This document shows, one piece after another, positions 44,953 through 52,705 of a DNA stretch of 64,000 nucleotides (position 1 is its first letter; each line of letters begins with the position of its first letter). The notes below the pieces were generated by a model. The model made no database searches. It worked only from the letters and a program-made list of their open reading frames with translations, and was not told the DNA's origin. Both the position numbers and the translations under genes were made by a program. Origin of the DNA: Sphaerisporangium siamense (GTDB lineage: Bacteria > Actinomycetota > Actinomycetes > Streptosporangiales > Streptosporangiaceae); the NCBI RefSeq assembly GCF_014205275.1, contig NZ_JACHND010000001.1, positions 5,704,001 through 5,768,000 on the forward strand, in the 5' to 3' direction.

Positions 44953-45004
44953 CCACCCCGATCGGCCGGTACCGCTCATGGCCGGTACCGGCCGATCGGG
45001 GTGG
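44953..45004 (+). terminator. 22-bp perfect hairpin
   Basis: Positions 44953-44974 and 44983-45004 are perfect reverse complements (arms begin CCACCCCGATCGG and CGGTACCGGCCG), with the loop CTCATGGC. There is no T-run. It stands 115 bases after the alpha/beta-hydrolase stop and is by far the longest perfect stem in the window. It may end the hydrolase transcript or insulate the next gene. Confidence 0.7.
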
Positions 45005-45069
45005 CGCCCGGCCAGAGGTCGGGCGATGGGAGCTTCATGACAAGAACTCGGCCGCGACCTGTCTCTGTG

Positions 45070-45086
45070 AATCTACATTGTAAAGG
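45070..45086 (+). repeat. AATCTACAWTGTAAAGG element, copy 3
   Basis: AATCTACATTGTAAAGG, one base different from the other two copies, 180 bases before the PobA-like start. It includes TACATT, a possible -10. The following bases GGTTGGCTGAAGC resemble those after the other copies (TTGGC within 10 bases). Confidence 0.65.
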
Positions 45087-45125
45087 AGGTTGGCTGAAGC
45101 ATACACATACAAAAACAACCAAAAA

Positions 45126-45141
45126 CCCCGCCACTGCGGGG
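45126..45141 (-). terminator. Minus-strand intrinsic terminator in the PobA leader
   Basis: CCCCGC-CACT-GCGGGG is a short stem; on the minus strand it is followed by TTTTTGGTTGTTTTT (45125 down to 45111). That is a canonical rho-independent terminator, yet no minus-strand gene lies just to the right. It would stop antisense transcripts coming out of the PobA-like gene. Confidence 0.6.
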
Positions 45142-45265
45142 GCGTGCGCGATTCGCCGTCTGTGCCGCATTATCGACGGTGGCGTGATTTCGTTTTCGGG
45201 CGCCTGCGGATGGAATCGCGGATCGGGGCCTCACGGTGAGCGGGTATTCGGCCAAGGGAGTGGAC

Positions 45266-46447
45266 ATGGTGGGTGGTCGGGAGAGCACGGCGGTCGTGAT
45301 CGTGGGAGCCGGGCCGGCGGGGCTGACGTTGGGGAACCTGCTGCTGCGGGCGGGTGTGGAGTGCGTGGTGCTGGAGCGGCGGGGCCGGGCGTATGTGGAG
45401 GAGCGGCAGCGGGCGGGGGTGCTCGATCACGCCGGGGCGCAGATCTTCGAGGAGTGGGGGCTGGCGGACGGTGTGCTGGCGGGTGTGCCGGGGGACGGGG
45501 GGCTGGAGATCCGGGTCGACGGGGAGCCGCGTTTCCTGGACTTCGCCGAGTTGTCGGGTGGGAGGACGGGCCGTTTGATTCCCCAGCAGATGCTGGTGCG
45601 GCGGTTGATCGGGTCGTTCGAGGAGGGGGGTGGGGATCTGCGGTTCGACGCGGCGGAGGTGGCGTTGCACGGGTTGGACGGGGATGCGCCGTGGGTGTCG
45701 TACCGGGACGCCGAGGGGGTGGTGCGGGAGATCGGGTGCGTGTATGTGGCGGGGTGTGATGGTCATCATGGGGTGAGCCGGGCGAGTGTGCCGGCGGGGG
45801 CGCTGACGACGTATTCGCATGATCATGGGATCGGCTGGTTGACGGTGCTGGCGGATGTGCCGCCGCCGCGTCGTCCGTTGATGGCGGTGGCGTCGGAGGG
45901 GTTCGCGGCGCATTTCCCGCGGGGGCCGATGGCGAGCCGGTTCTATTTGCAGTGTGCGCCGGAGGATGGGGTGGGGGATTGGGGTGAGGAGCGGATCTGG
46001 GCGCAGTTGCGGGCGCGTCTGGGGGATTCGGGGTTGCCGGCGGGGCGGATCACGGAGATGGCCGTGGTGGAGATGCGGAGTTTCGTGGTGGATCCGATGC
46101 GGTTCGGCAGGCTTTTTCTGGTGGGGGATGCGGCGCATATCGTCACGCCGATGGGGGGTAAGGGGATGAATCTCGCGATCGGTGACGCGGATGTGCTGGC
46201 GCGTGCGTTGCGGGCGGCGGTGCGTGAGGGGGATGGCGAGGGGTTGGCGGCGTATTCGGCGGTGTGTCTGCGGCGGGTGTGGAATTACCAGGAGTTCTCG
46301 CGGTGGTTGACGGAGATGACGCACGACGCGGGGGATGTGCGGGTGGCGGGTGAGTTCCGCCGTCAGTTGGCGAGGGCGCGCCTGGATCGGTTGTTCAGTT
46401 CGGGTGTGGCGGCGCGGGCGTTCGCCGACCTGGTGGCGGGCGGGTGA
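45266..46447 (+). CDS. PobA-like FAD aromatic hydroxylase
   Basis: 393 residues from ATG 45266, after AGGGAG. FAD motifs: GAGPAGL at 14-20, RAGVLDH (the PobA-type RAGVLE segment), CDGHHGVSR and GDAAHIVTPMGGKGMNLAIGDA. The overall layout fits 4-hydroxybenzoate 3-monooxygenases, which use NADPH and O2. No protocatechuate genes are near. Its codons favour G and T at third positions (ggg, ttg, gtg), unlike most genes left of 38 kb. It precedes the ligase-MurF-racemase genes by 228 bases on the same strand. Confidence 0.88.
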   Translation: MVGGRESTAVVIVGAGPAGLTLGNLLLRAGVECVVLERRGRAYVEERQRAGVLDHAGAQIFEEWGLADGVLAGVPGDGGLEIRVDGEPRFLDFAELSGGRTGRLIPQQMLVRRLIGSFEEGGGDLRFDAAEVALHGLDGDAPWVSYRDAEGVVREIGCVYVAGCDGHHGVSRASVPAGALTTYSHDHGIGWLTVLADVPPPRRPLMAVASEGFAAHFPRGPMASRFYLQCAPEDGVGDWGEERIWAQLRARLGDSGLPAGRITEMAVVEMRSFVVDPMRFGRLFLVGDAAHIVTPMGGKGMNLAIGDADVLARALRAAVREGDGEGLAAYSAVCLRRVWNYQEFSRWLTEMTHDAGDVRVAGEFRRQLARARLDRLFSSGVAARAFADLVAGG

Positions 46448-46675
46448 GGGAACGGCTCAGCGGTTGACGGCTTGGGCGGTGCCGGAGGTCGGCCGGGTGC
46501 GGCGGCGTCGTGGTCGGCGGTGACGCCGCGGGTGGGCTTGGCCAGGGACTGGACAGTGAATGGACTGGGGGGTGGATAGGCGGAGAGTCGACACTCGGTG
46601 GGTTGGTTCTGCGGGGAGCGAATGCCGCGTGGTTGGCGGTGTTGTCTTCGTGCCACTGAGGAAGGCTGATTTGTC

Positions 46676-47632
46676 GTGGCTGAACGTGTGCGGGTGGCTG
46701 TGTTGGGGGGTGGGCCGTCCGCTGAGCATGAGGTGTCGTTGCAGTCGGCGCGGGCTGTGGTCGACGCTCTGCCGAAGGATTTGTACGAGCCTGTGGCCGT
46801 CGTCATCGATCGGCGGGGCAGGTGGCCGGTGGAGCTGCGACGGGATTGGGCGGACGTGGTGTTCCCTGTGTTGCATGGGCCGTTCGGTGAGGACGGCGTC
46901 GTGCAGGGGTATCTGGAGACGCTGGGTATTCCGTACGTGGGCTGCGGTGTTCTGGCCTCTGCGGTGGCGATGAACAAGGTCGCGATGCGGCGTGCCTTTC
47001 TGGCGGAGGATCTTCCGGTCACGCCGCAGGTGTGGTTCACCGAGCATGAATGGCGCATTGCCATCGATCAGTGGGGTTTGGTGAAGTCGCTCGACTGGCC
47101 GATGTACGTAAAACCGGCCAATATGGGCTCCTCTATCGGCATCTCCCGTGTCACCTCCATGGAGGAGTTGCGCGCGGGTGTTGATCTGGCGCTGGCCTAC
47201 GACCGGGTGGTCGTCGTGGAGCAGGGCGTGTCGGCGCGTGAGGTCATCTGTGGCGTGCTCGGCGGCTATGACGCTCCGGATGCTTCGGTGCCCGGTGAGC
47301 TGATCGTGCCGGGTGACTGGCTGGACTATGAGGCCAAGTACCTCAGTCAGGCTGAGATCGCCGTCATCCCCGCGGTGCTGCCGGAGCGGGTGGTCGAGGA
47401 GGTGCGCGAGCTGTCTCTGCGCGCTTTCCGGGCGGTCGGCGGCTACGGCTTGTCCCGTGTCGACTTCCTCTATGAGGAGGAGGCGGGACGGCTGTACGTG
47501 CTGGAGATCAACACCATGCCCGGGTTCACGTCCCGTTCCGTCTATGCCAGGGCCTGGGCCGCGAGCGGTGTCCCGTACCCGGTCCTGTTGCGCCGTTTGA
47601 TCGACCTCGCGTTCGCCAGGAGTGGTTCATGA
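46676..47632 (+). CDS. D-alanine-D-alanine ligase homologue (D-Ala-D-X?)
   Basis: 318 residues from GTG 46676. ATP-grasp ligase with GGPSAEHEVSLQS (Glu19 corresponds to the D-Ala-binding Glu15 of DdlB), LHGPFGEDG, the P-loop-like VKPANMGSSIGIS, Lys221-Tyr222 in the omega loop (DYEAKYLS), and Asp263, Glu277 and Asn279 at the Mg sites (LSRVDF, LEINTMPGF). Lys-Tyr is the pattern of D-Ala-D-Ala or D-Ala-D-Ser ligases, not the His of VanA-type D-Ala-D-Lac enzymes. It ends in an ATGA overlap with murF, the pairing seen when a second, dedicated precursor pathway exists. Substrate choice cannot be settled from the sequence. Confidence 0.9.
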   Translation: MAERVRVAVLGGGPSAEHEVSLQSARAVVDALPKDLYEPVAVVIDRRGRWPVELRRDWADVVFPVLHGPFGEDGVVQGYLETLGIPYVGCGVLASAVAMNKVAMRRAFLAEDLPVTPQVWFTEHEWRIAIDQWGLVKSLDWPMYVKPANMGSSIGISRVTSMEELRAGVDLALAYDRVVVVEQGVSAREVICGVLGGYDAPDASVPGELIVPGDWLDYEAKYLSQAEIAVIPAVLPERVVEEVRELSLRAFRAVGGYGLSRVDFLYEEEAGRLYVLEINTMPGFTSRSVYARAWAASGVPYPVLLRRLIDLAFARSGS

Positions 47633-49014
47633 TCTCTATGACGCTGGATGAGATCGCGCAGGTCGTCGGCGCGAGCCTGTATGGCGTGCGTGACCCGCGG
47701 GTGCTGGTGACGGCGCCGGCGGCGGTCGACTCGCGTGAGGTGGTGCCTGGTGGGCTGTTCGCCGCGACGGTGGGCGCCCGGGTCGACGGTCACGACTACG
47801 CGGCGGGTGCCGTCGCGGGTGGCGCCGTGGCCGTGCTGGCCTCGCGGCCGGTCGGGGTGCCCGCCCTGGTGGTCGGGGATGTTCAGCTCGCGCTCGGCCG
47901 GTTGGCCAGGCATGTGCTCGAACGCCTCAGCCCGACGGTGGTCGGCTTGACCGGTTCGGTGGGGAAGACCACGACCAAGGATCTGCTGGCGCAGGTGCTG
48001 GAGCGGCACGCCGCGACGGTGGCCACCGACAAGTCGTTCAACAACGAGCTGGGGTTGCCGCTCACCGTGCTGCGTGCCGATGCCGCCACCCGGTACCTGG
48101 TGCTGGAGATGGGTGCGGGCCGGAAGGGGGACCTGACGTACCTGACGGGGCTGGCGCCGCCCCAGGTCGGGCTGGTGCTCAATGTCGGCACCGCGCATGT
48201 GGAGCGTATGGGGGGCGGGCCGGCCGATGTGGCCGAGGCCAAGGGCGAGCTGGTCGCGGCACTCGGGGCGGATGGGTTCGCGGTGCTGAACGCCGATGAT
48301 CCGTATGTCAGGGGCATGGCCGGTCGTACCAGGGCGCGGGTCGTGTTGTTCGGTGGGTCGGCGGAGGCGCAGGTGCGGGCCGAGGATGTGCGGGTGGACG
48401 GCCGGGCGCGGCCCGGGTTCGTGTTGGTGACGCCCTCCGGGCGGGCTCCGGTGGAGCTCGACCTCATCGGCGAGCATCAGGTGGGCAACGCCCTGGCCGC
48501 CGCGGCCGTCGCCGCCGTGCTCGGTCTGGGCGTCGCCGAGATCGCCGACGGGCTGAACGCCGCTCGGCGGCGCTCGGGGGGCCGGTTGGAGGTCGTTGAG
48601 CGGTCTGACGGCGTCACTGTCGTCGATGACGCCTACAACGCCAGTCCTGAATCGATGCGGGCCGGGTTGCGGGCGGTGAAGGCGCTGGCCGGTGCCCGTC
48701 GTACCGTCGCGGTGCTCGGCGCGATGGGGCAGCAGGCGGACGCTTCCCGCGCCCGGCACGCGGAGGTGGGCCGGCTCGTCGCCGGCCTCGGCTTCGACGT
48801 GCTGATCGCGGTGGGGGCGGGGGATCCGCTCGCGATGGTGGAGGCGGCGGAGTCCTCGAACGCGGGCGTGGCCGTCCACGTGGCCGAGGATGTGGCCGGG
48901 GCCGTCAGGCTGGCCGGCGCGCTTGTCGAACCGGGAGACGTGGTGTTCGTCAAGGCCTCCAGCGAGGTCGGGCTCGGCGCCTGTGCCCGTGCGCTGGCAG
49001 CGCCGCCGAGCTGA
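47629..49014 (+). CDS. murF: MurF, UDP-MurNAc-tripeptide D-alanyl-D-alanine ligase
   Basis: 461 residues, overlapping the ligase gene by four bases (ATGA). The P-loop is VVGLTGSVGKTTTKDLL; other Mur ligase features are SFNNELGLPLTVL, LEMGAGRKGDL, LNVGTAHVERMG with the carbamate-lysine region VAEAKGEL, and DDAYNASPESMRAGL. It attaches the dipeptide made by the upstream ligase to the UDP-MurNAc-tripeptide in the cytoplasm. The housekeeping murF is normally inside the dcw cluster; here none of those genes is present, so this is likely a second copy dedicated to a modified dipeptide. Confidence 0.93.
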   Translation: MISMTLDEIAQVVGASLYGVRDPRVLVTAPAAVDSREVVPGGLFAATVGARVDGHDYAAGAVAGGAVAVLASRPVGVPALVVGDVQLALGRLARHVLERLSPTVVGLTGSVGKTTTKDLLAQVLERHAATVATDKSFNNELGLPLTVLRADAATRYLVLEMGAGRKGDLTYLTGLAPPQVGLVLNVGTAHVERMGGGPADVAEAKGELVAALGADGFAVLNADDPYVRGMAGRTRARVVLFGGSAEAQVRAEDVRVDGRARPGFVLVTPSGRAPVELDLIGEHQVGNALAAAAVAAVLGLGVAEIADGLNAARRRSGGRLEVVERSDGVTVVDDAYNASPESMRAGLRAVKALAGARRTVAVLGAMGQQADASRARHAEVGRLVAGLGFDVLIAVGAGDPLAMVEAAESSNAGVAVHVAEDVAGAVRLAGALVEPGDVVFVKASSEVGLGACARALAAPPS

Positions 49015-49175
49015 GCGAAGCGGAGGGCCCGCGCCGAACGGGGTTGCGGAGCCGTCGCGGAGCCGGTTTCACCGGCCGGCCGCCGGAGGGCCGGGACGGC
49101 TGGACGGCTTTTGGTCTGCTGAATGAGCAGGCGCTGCGTCTCGCCTGCCGGCACGAGCTGGGGAAACGGAGTTCC

Positions 49176-49868
49176 ATGCGTACTATCGGTCTCATCGGCG
49201 GGTTGAGCTGGGAATCGACGGTGATCTACTACCAGATCATCAATCAGCGGGTCCGTGAGCGACTCGGCGGCAGCCATTCGGCCAACAGCCTCATCTGGTC
49301 GGTCGACTACACGACCGTCGAGGAGCTCATCTTCGCCGACCGCTGGGAGGAGGTGAGTAGGTTGCTGGCCGGTGCGGGCAGGAGACTGGAGGATCTCGGC
49401 GCCGATCTTCTGCTCATCTGCAGCAACACCTTCAACCGGGTCAGCGGCGATGTGGAGCGGGCGGTGAGCGTGCCCGTGTTGCACATCGCCGACGCTTTGG
49501 GCGCCGCGATCAAGGCCAGGGGGATGCGCAAGGTCGGTCTGCTGGGTACTCGCTTCACCATGGAGCAGCCGTTCTACCGGGAGCGGCTGGCCGCTCACGG
49601 GTTGGAGGTGGTCGTTCCGCGGCGTGAGCAGCGGGAACTGGTGCATCGTGTGATCTTCGATGAGCTGGTGCGCGGGGTGCTGCGGGAGTCGTCCAGGGAC
49701 GCGTACGCGCGGATCATCGATGATCTGGCGGCCGAGGGCGCCGAGGGCGTCGTTCTCGGGTGTACGGAGATCGAGCTGTTGATCAGTGGGAAGGACAGCG
49801 CCGTCCCGGTGCTGCCGAGCGCTCGGCTGCACGCGGAGGCGGCGGCCGGCTTCGCGCTCGCCGACTGA
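49176..49868 (+). CDS. Asp/Glu-racemase-type amino-acid racemase, YgeA/RacX-like
   Basis: 230 residues from ATG 49176. The start IGLIGGLSWESTVIYYQIINQ and LLGTRFTMEQPFYRERL are those of the YgeA/RacX group, broad-specificity PLP-independent racemases. Both catalytic cysteines are present: Cys82 (LICSNTFNRV) and Cys196 (LGCTEIELL). Members of this group make non-standard D-amino acids. Its position 161 bases after murF, on the same strand, suggests it supplies a D-amino acid X for the ligase at 46676. Alternatively it makes a D-amino acid for release or signalling. Confidence 0.9.
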   Translation: MRTIGLIGGLSWESTVIYYQIINQRVRERLGGSHSANSLIWSVDYTTVEELIFADRWEEVSRLLAGAGRRLEDLGADLLLICSNTFNRVSGDVERAVSVPVLHIADALGAAIKARGMRKVGLLGTRFTMEQPFYRERLAAHGLEVVVPRREQRELVHRVIFDELVRGVLRESSRDAYARIIDDLAAEGAEGVVLGCTEIELLISGKDSAVPVLPSARLHAEAAAGFALAD

Positions 49869-49917
49869 CGCGCCTTCGGTCGTGTTCGCCGCCGCCGCGC
49901 CGGCACGGGGTGGCGGG

Positions 49918-51948
49918 TCAGGTGGATCGGTGGGCCGGTGTGTTGGCGCCGTACAGCTCCCGGTGCCACAGGTCGGCGCAGACCCGTTCGATGCCGGCCG
50001 TCAGGTGGCGGCGGTAGGTGGTGAAAGGGAGGTCGAGTCGTTGCGCGGCCAGTTCCTGGGTGGGTGTGCCGTGGAGGAAGGTGATCGACAGCGCGCGGTG
50101 GAACTTGACCGAGCGTGGATCCTCGCGCAGGTCGTCGATCGCCTGGCGGAGCAGGTCGGCCAGTGCCGTGGCCGGGTTCTGCCCGGCCCGTTCGGCGATC
50201 AGCCTGGTGCGCGTCAGGGGGGAGGCGGCCAGCGCGTCGGGCCGCGGCATCTGGCGTAGCGCCTTGCGTACCGCTTCGGCGAATTTCGCCTGGGGCAGTA
50301 CAGCGAGTTTCGCCGTCGCGGCACTCGGGCCGCCGGCGGGCGGCTGGTTCATCCGCTCCAGCCATGCCTGCGCCGGGACCGCGCGCCAGTCGTGAACGGC
50401 CAGGGTGTAGGCGTCGTCTCCCGGCTGCGGCTGTTCGGAGATGTCACGCATCCCGTGATGCCGTAAACGGTCGGTCCATGGGTGGTTCGGGTGCGGTATC
50501 TCGATGTATGACCATGCGATCCGCTCGGACCGTAGGCAGTTGGCGATCGCTCGCCACTGGATCAGGTCCATCACCGGCGCGTTTCCGCGATACGGCGGCG
50601 GTGCCCACAGCCGGCTGACGGCCAGGTGTTCGCCGGCGCGCAACGGTGTGGTGGCACGCGCGTGTGCCCACGCCTTGGCCACGAGGGGATCGGCCGTCAG
50701 CTCCTCCTCGTCGAGTTCCGCCAACCGTAACCACGCGGAGAAGGCCACGGGCTCGCCGGTTCCGGTCCGCCGGTACAGCCGGAACGCCTGCGGCCGGCGT
50801 TCCGCCCAGAAGGCGGCGCAGGCGGCGCCCTTCGTGCCCCCTGCCGCCGTCGCCATCCGCAGCAGCGTTCCGAGGTGCTCCTCCCGTAGCGGCTCCTCCT
50901 GGAACTGGTCCTGGCCGTGGATGTCGGCGGGCGCGTCGCGGTCGCGGTGCAGGTAGAGCAGTGCCGCCACCGCGCCGGGCACGTCCGTGTCGCTCGCCGT
51001 GCGCGCCTTCTCTACCAGGTGGGTGTGGATGTGGTCGTGCATCGCCGCGTACCGCTCGGGGTCCCGCCATCGCAGGTCCGCTTCCAGCACCTGCCGCACC
51101 AGGTCATGCGGAGACAGCCCGAGACTGCTCGGCTTCACGAACGGCAGCCGCCGCAACCACTGGAACAGGCTCCCGGCGTCCTCGGGCACGGTCGCGCGCA
51201 GCAGGTCTTCCGTCGTCCTGTACGCGTGCGCGCAGATCTCCAGCGCATGTCGATGCGCCGCCGTCGGCGGCTCGCCGACCAGTTGGTCCAGCAACGTGGC
51301 CACCACGTCCTGGTTCGGCGTCCACCGGCGGCCGGTCGCGCCGTCCTTCGCCGCCGCGGCCGCTCCCAGCAGCAGTGCCAGCGGATGACCGCCGGCGAAG
51401 GCCAGCAGCGGCTCGCGTGACTCGGCCGGCACCCCGCGGGAGTCCAGCAGGGCCCGCGCGTCCGCGGCCCGTAGGTCGTGCAGCGGCAGCACCTCCAGGA
51501 CTCCCGCCCATCCCGGATCGGCGCGCCACCGCATGTCCGGCGGGTTTCGCCCCGCGATCACCACCAGCGCCCCCAGGGGTGCCCGCGGGAGGAACCGCTC
51601 GCGAAGCCAGTCCTCCGAGCTCTGCTCGAAGTTGTCGACCAGCAGCACCGCGTCCGCGTCGCGCAGCACCGGCTCGGCTTCGTACGCCGCCGGCGAGGGC
51701 TGCCACGTGCGCCCGTCGAGCATCGACGCCGGCCGCCCCGCCGCCGCGGCCGCGTGAGCGAACCGCCGTAGCAGGGTCGTCTTGCCGATGCCGCCGGGAC
51801 CGTGCACGTACAGCACGCTGCGGCCGTCGCCGTATAACGCGGCGTTGAACACCGCGAGCTCTTCCTCCCGCCCCACGAAGGCCGTTTCGCGTGCTGCTCG
51901 CAGGCACCGTTCCAGCGATCCGGAATTGTCGTCGATCCTCGGTGACAT
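49918..51948 (-). CDS. STAND/AAA-type NTPase with C-terminal HTH-like region
   Basis: 676 residues from ATG 51948. ETAFVGREEELAVFNAAL leads into Walker A HGPGGIGKTTLLRRF (49-63) and Walker B VLLVDNFEQ, the layout of NB-ARC-like STAND proteins. A helical middle part without clear repeats follows. The end, SITFLHGTPTQELAAQRLDLPFTTYRRHLTAGIERVCADLWHREL, resembles a sigma-70 region 4/LuxR-type helix-turn-helix. It is probably an ATP-switched regulator. It is the second gene of a minus-strand pair with the VanY-like gene (35-base gap) and is convergent with the racemase gene. Confidence 0.78.
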   Translation of the reverse strand: MSPRIDDNSGSLERCLRAARETAFVGREEELAVFNAALYGDGRSVLYVHGPGGIGKTTLLRRFAHAAAAAGRPASMLDGRTWQPSPAAYEAEPVLRDADAVLLVDNFEQSSEDWLRERFLPRAPLGALVVIAGRNPPDMRWRADPGWAGVLEVLPLHDLRAADARALLDSRGVPAESREPLLAFAGGHPLALLLGAAAAAKDGATGRRWTPNQDVVATLLDQLVGEPPTAAHRHALEICAHAYRTTEDLLRATVPEDAGSLFQWLRRLPFVKPSSLGLSPHDLVRQVLEADLRWRDPERYAAMHDHIHTHLVEKARTASDTDVPGAVAALLYLHRDRDAPADIHGQDQFQEEPLREEHLGTLLRMATAAGGTKGAACAAFWAERRPQAFRLYRRTGTGEPVAFSAWLRLAELDEEELTADPLVAKAWAHARATTPLRAGEHLAVSRLWAPPPYRGNAPVMDLIQWRAIANCLRSERIAWSYIEIPHPNHPWTDRLRHHGMRDISEQPQPGDDAYTLAVHDWRAVPAQAWLERMNQPPAGGPSAATAKLAVLPQAKFAEAVRKALRQMPRPDALAASPLTRTRLIAERAGQNPATALADLLRQAIDDLREDPRSVKFHRALSITFLHGTPTQELAAQRLDLPFTTYRRHLTAGIERVCADLWHRELYGANTPAHRST

Positions 51949-51983
51949 ACCCCTGGCCTCTCTCCGCGTCCGGTCGATTCCGC

Positions 51984-52529
51984 TCAGGCTGCGCCGGGGT
52001 GGGGTCGTCGTCGTGGTGGCCTGCCGCCGCTGTCCGGGCGGTGTTCGAAGTGCCACCACTCGTTGTCGTAGATGCGGTAGAGGTCGTAGCGGGCGCCGTG
52101 TTGTTCGAGCCAGCGCGCGCCTTCGTGGGGGCGTACGTCCAGTGCGATGCCTTTGACGTGGGGGGATTCCGTCGGCGGTAGCACGAGCATGCGTGCCAGG
52201 GCCGGGGAGCCGCGGCGGCGTACCTCCTGGTCGAACATCTGTTGCTGGACGATGGGGGCGCGGTATCCCGAGGTGAGGCCGATGAGCTGGCGGTGGCGCC
52301 AGAGCGCCTCGGTGCGTGCCGCGGTGAACGCCGCCAGGGCGCCGTCGGTGAGGCCGGTGAGATCTTCGGCGGGGAATCGGATGCGTAACGCCCAGCGGCA
52401 GGCCAGTTCGCGGGCGTGGCCGGGTCGGCGGGCGAGTGCCGCGGGCAGCAGGAGCACGGCGAGTACGAGGGTGGCCGCGGCGTACAGCCGGTCTCGGGGC
52501 CGCGGTGGGATGGTGCGTGGTTCGTTCAT
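51984..52529 (-). CDS. VanY-like D,D-carboxypeptidase (M15), membrane-anchored
   Basis: 181 residues with one N-terminal membrane segment (YAAATLVLAVLLLPAALA, about 16-33). The M15 zinc site is complete: His124 and Asp131 in SPHVKGIALDV, and Glu157 and His160 in NEWWHFEH. It would cut D-Ala-D-Ala ends of precursors or of mature peptidoglycan outside the membrane. The short Pro/Arg-rich tail is odd. It is divergent from the response regulator of the neighbouring two-component system, separated by 176 bases, and upstream of the STAND gene. Role in antibiotic self-resistance is inferred. Confidence 0.9.
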   Translation of the reverse strand: MNEPRTIPPRPRDRLYAAATLVLAVLLLPAALARRPGHARELACRWALRIRFPAEDLTGLTDGALAAFTAARTEALWRHRQLIGLTSGYRAPIVQQQMFDQEVRRRGSPALARMLVLPPTESPHVKGIALDVRPHEGARWLEQHGARYDLYRIYDNEWWHFEHRPDSGGRPPRRRPHPGAA

Positions 52530-52614
52530 GCCGAACTACGATTGGCGCCGAATGTGCGCGCGTTGTCCGCCGTATGTCACCGTTCGTCGACGGCGGCCGC
52601 GGCCGGGGCGACCG

Positions 52615-52630
52615 TGACACAACCATGACA
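52615..52630. promoter_or_regulatory. TGACA direct repeat, 11 bp spacing
   Basis: TGACA occurs at 52615-52619 and 52626-52630, one 11-bp turn apart, the spacing typical of OmpR/PhoB-family response-regulator boxes. It lies 76 bases before the response-regulator start and also upstream of the divergent VanY-like gene. Autoregulation is inferred. TGTCAC at 52575-52580 adds an inverted half. Confidence 0.45.
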
Positions 52631-52705
52631 TGGCGCGGACGGGGCGGGGACATGGCCGGTCGACAGTGGGTGGGGTTGACCGGTGGGCGAGTTACGGAGC
52701 GTGCT

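Noticed and set aside
44953..45004. The 22-bp hairpin as a phage or plasmid attachment site
   Set aside because: No integrase, tRNA or duplicated core is nearby; it fits a terminator better.
36780..45086. The TACA-W-TGTA elements as BlaI/MecI operators
   Set aside because: BlaI/MecI sites have two bases between TACA and TGTA, here one; no BlaI-like gene is in the window.
46676..47632. The ligase as a VanA-type D-Ala-D-Lac ligase
   Set aside because: The omega loop has Lys-Tyr (221-222), as in D-Ala-D-Ala/D-Ser ligases, and no vanH or vanX is present.
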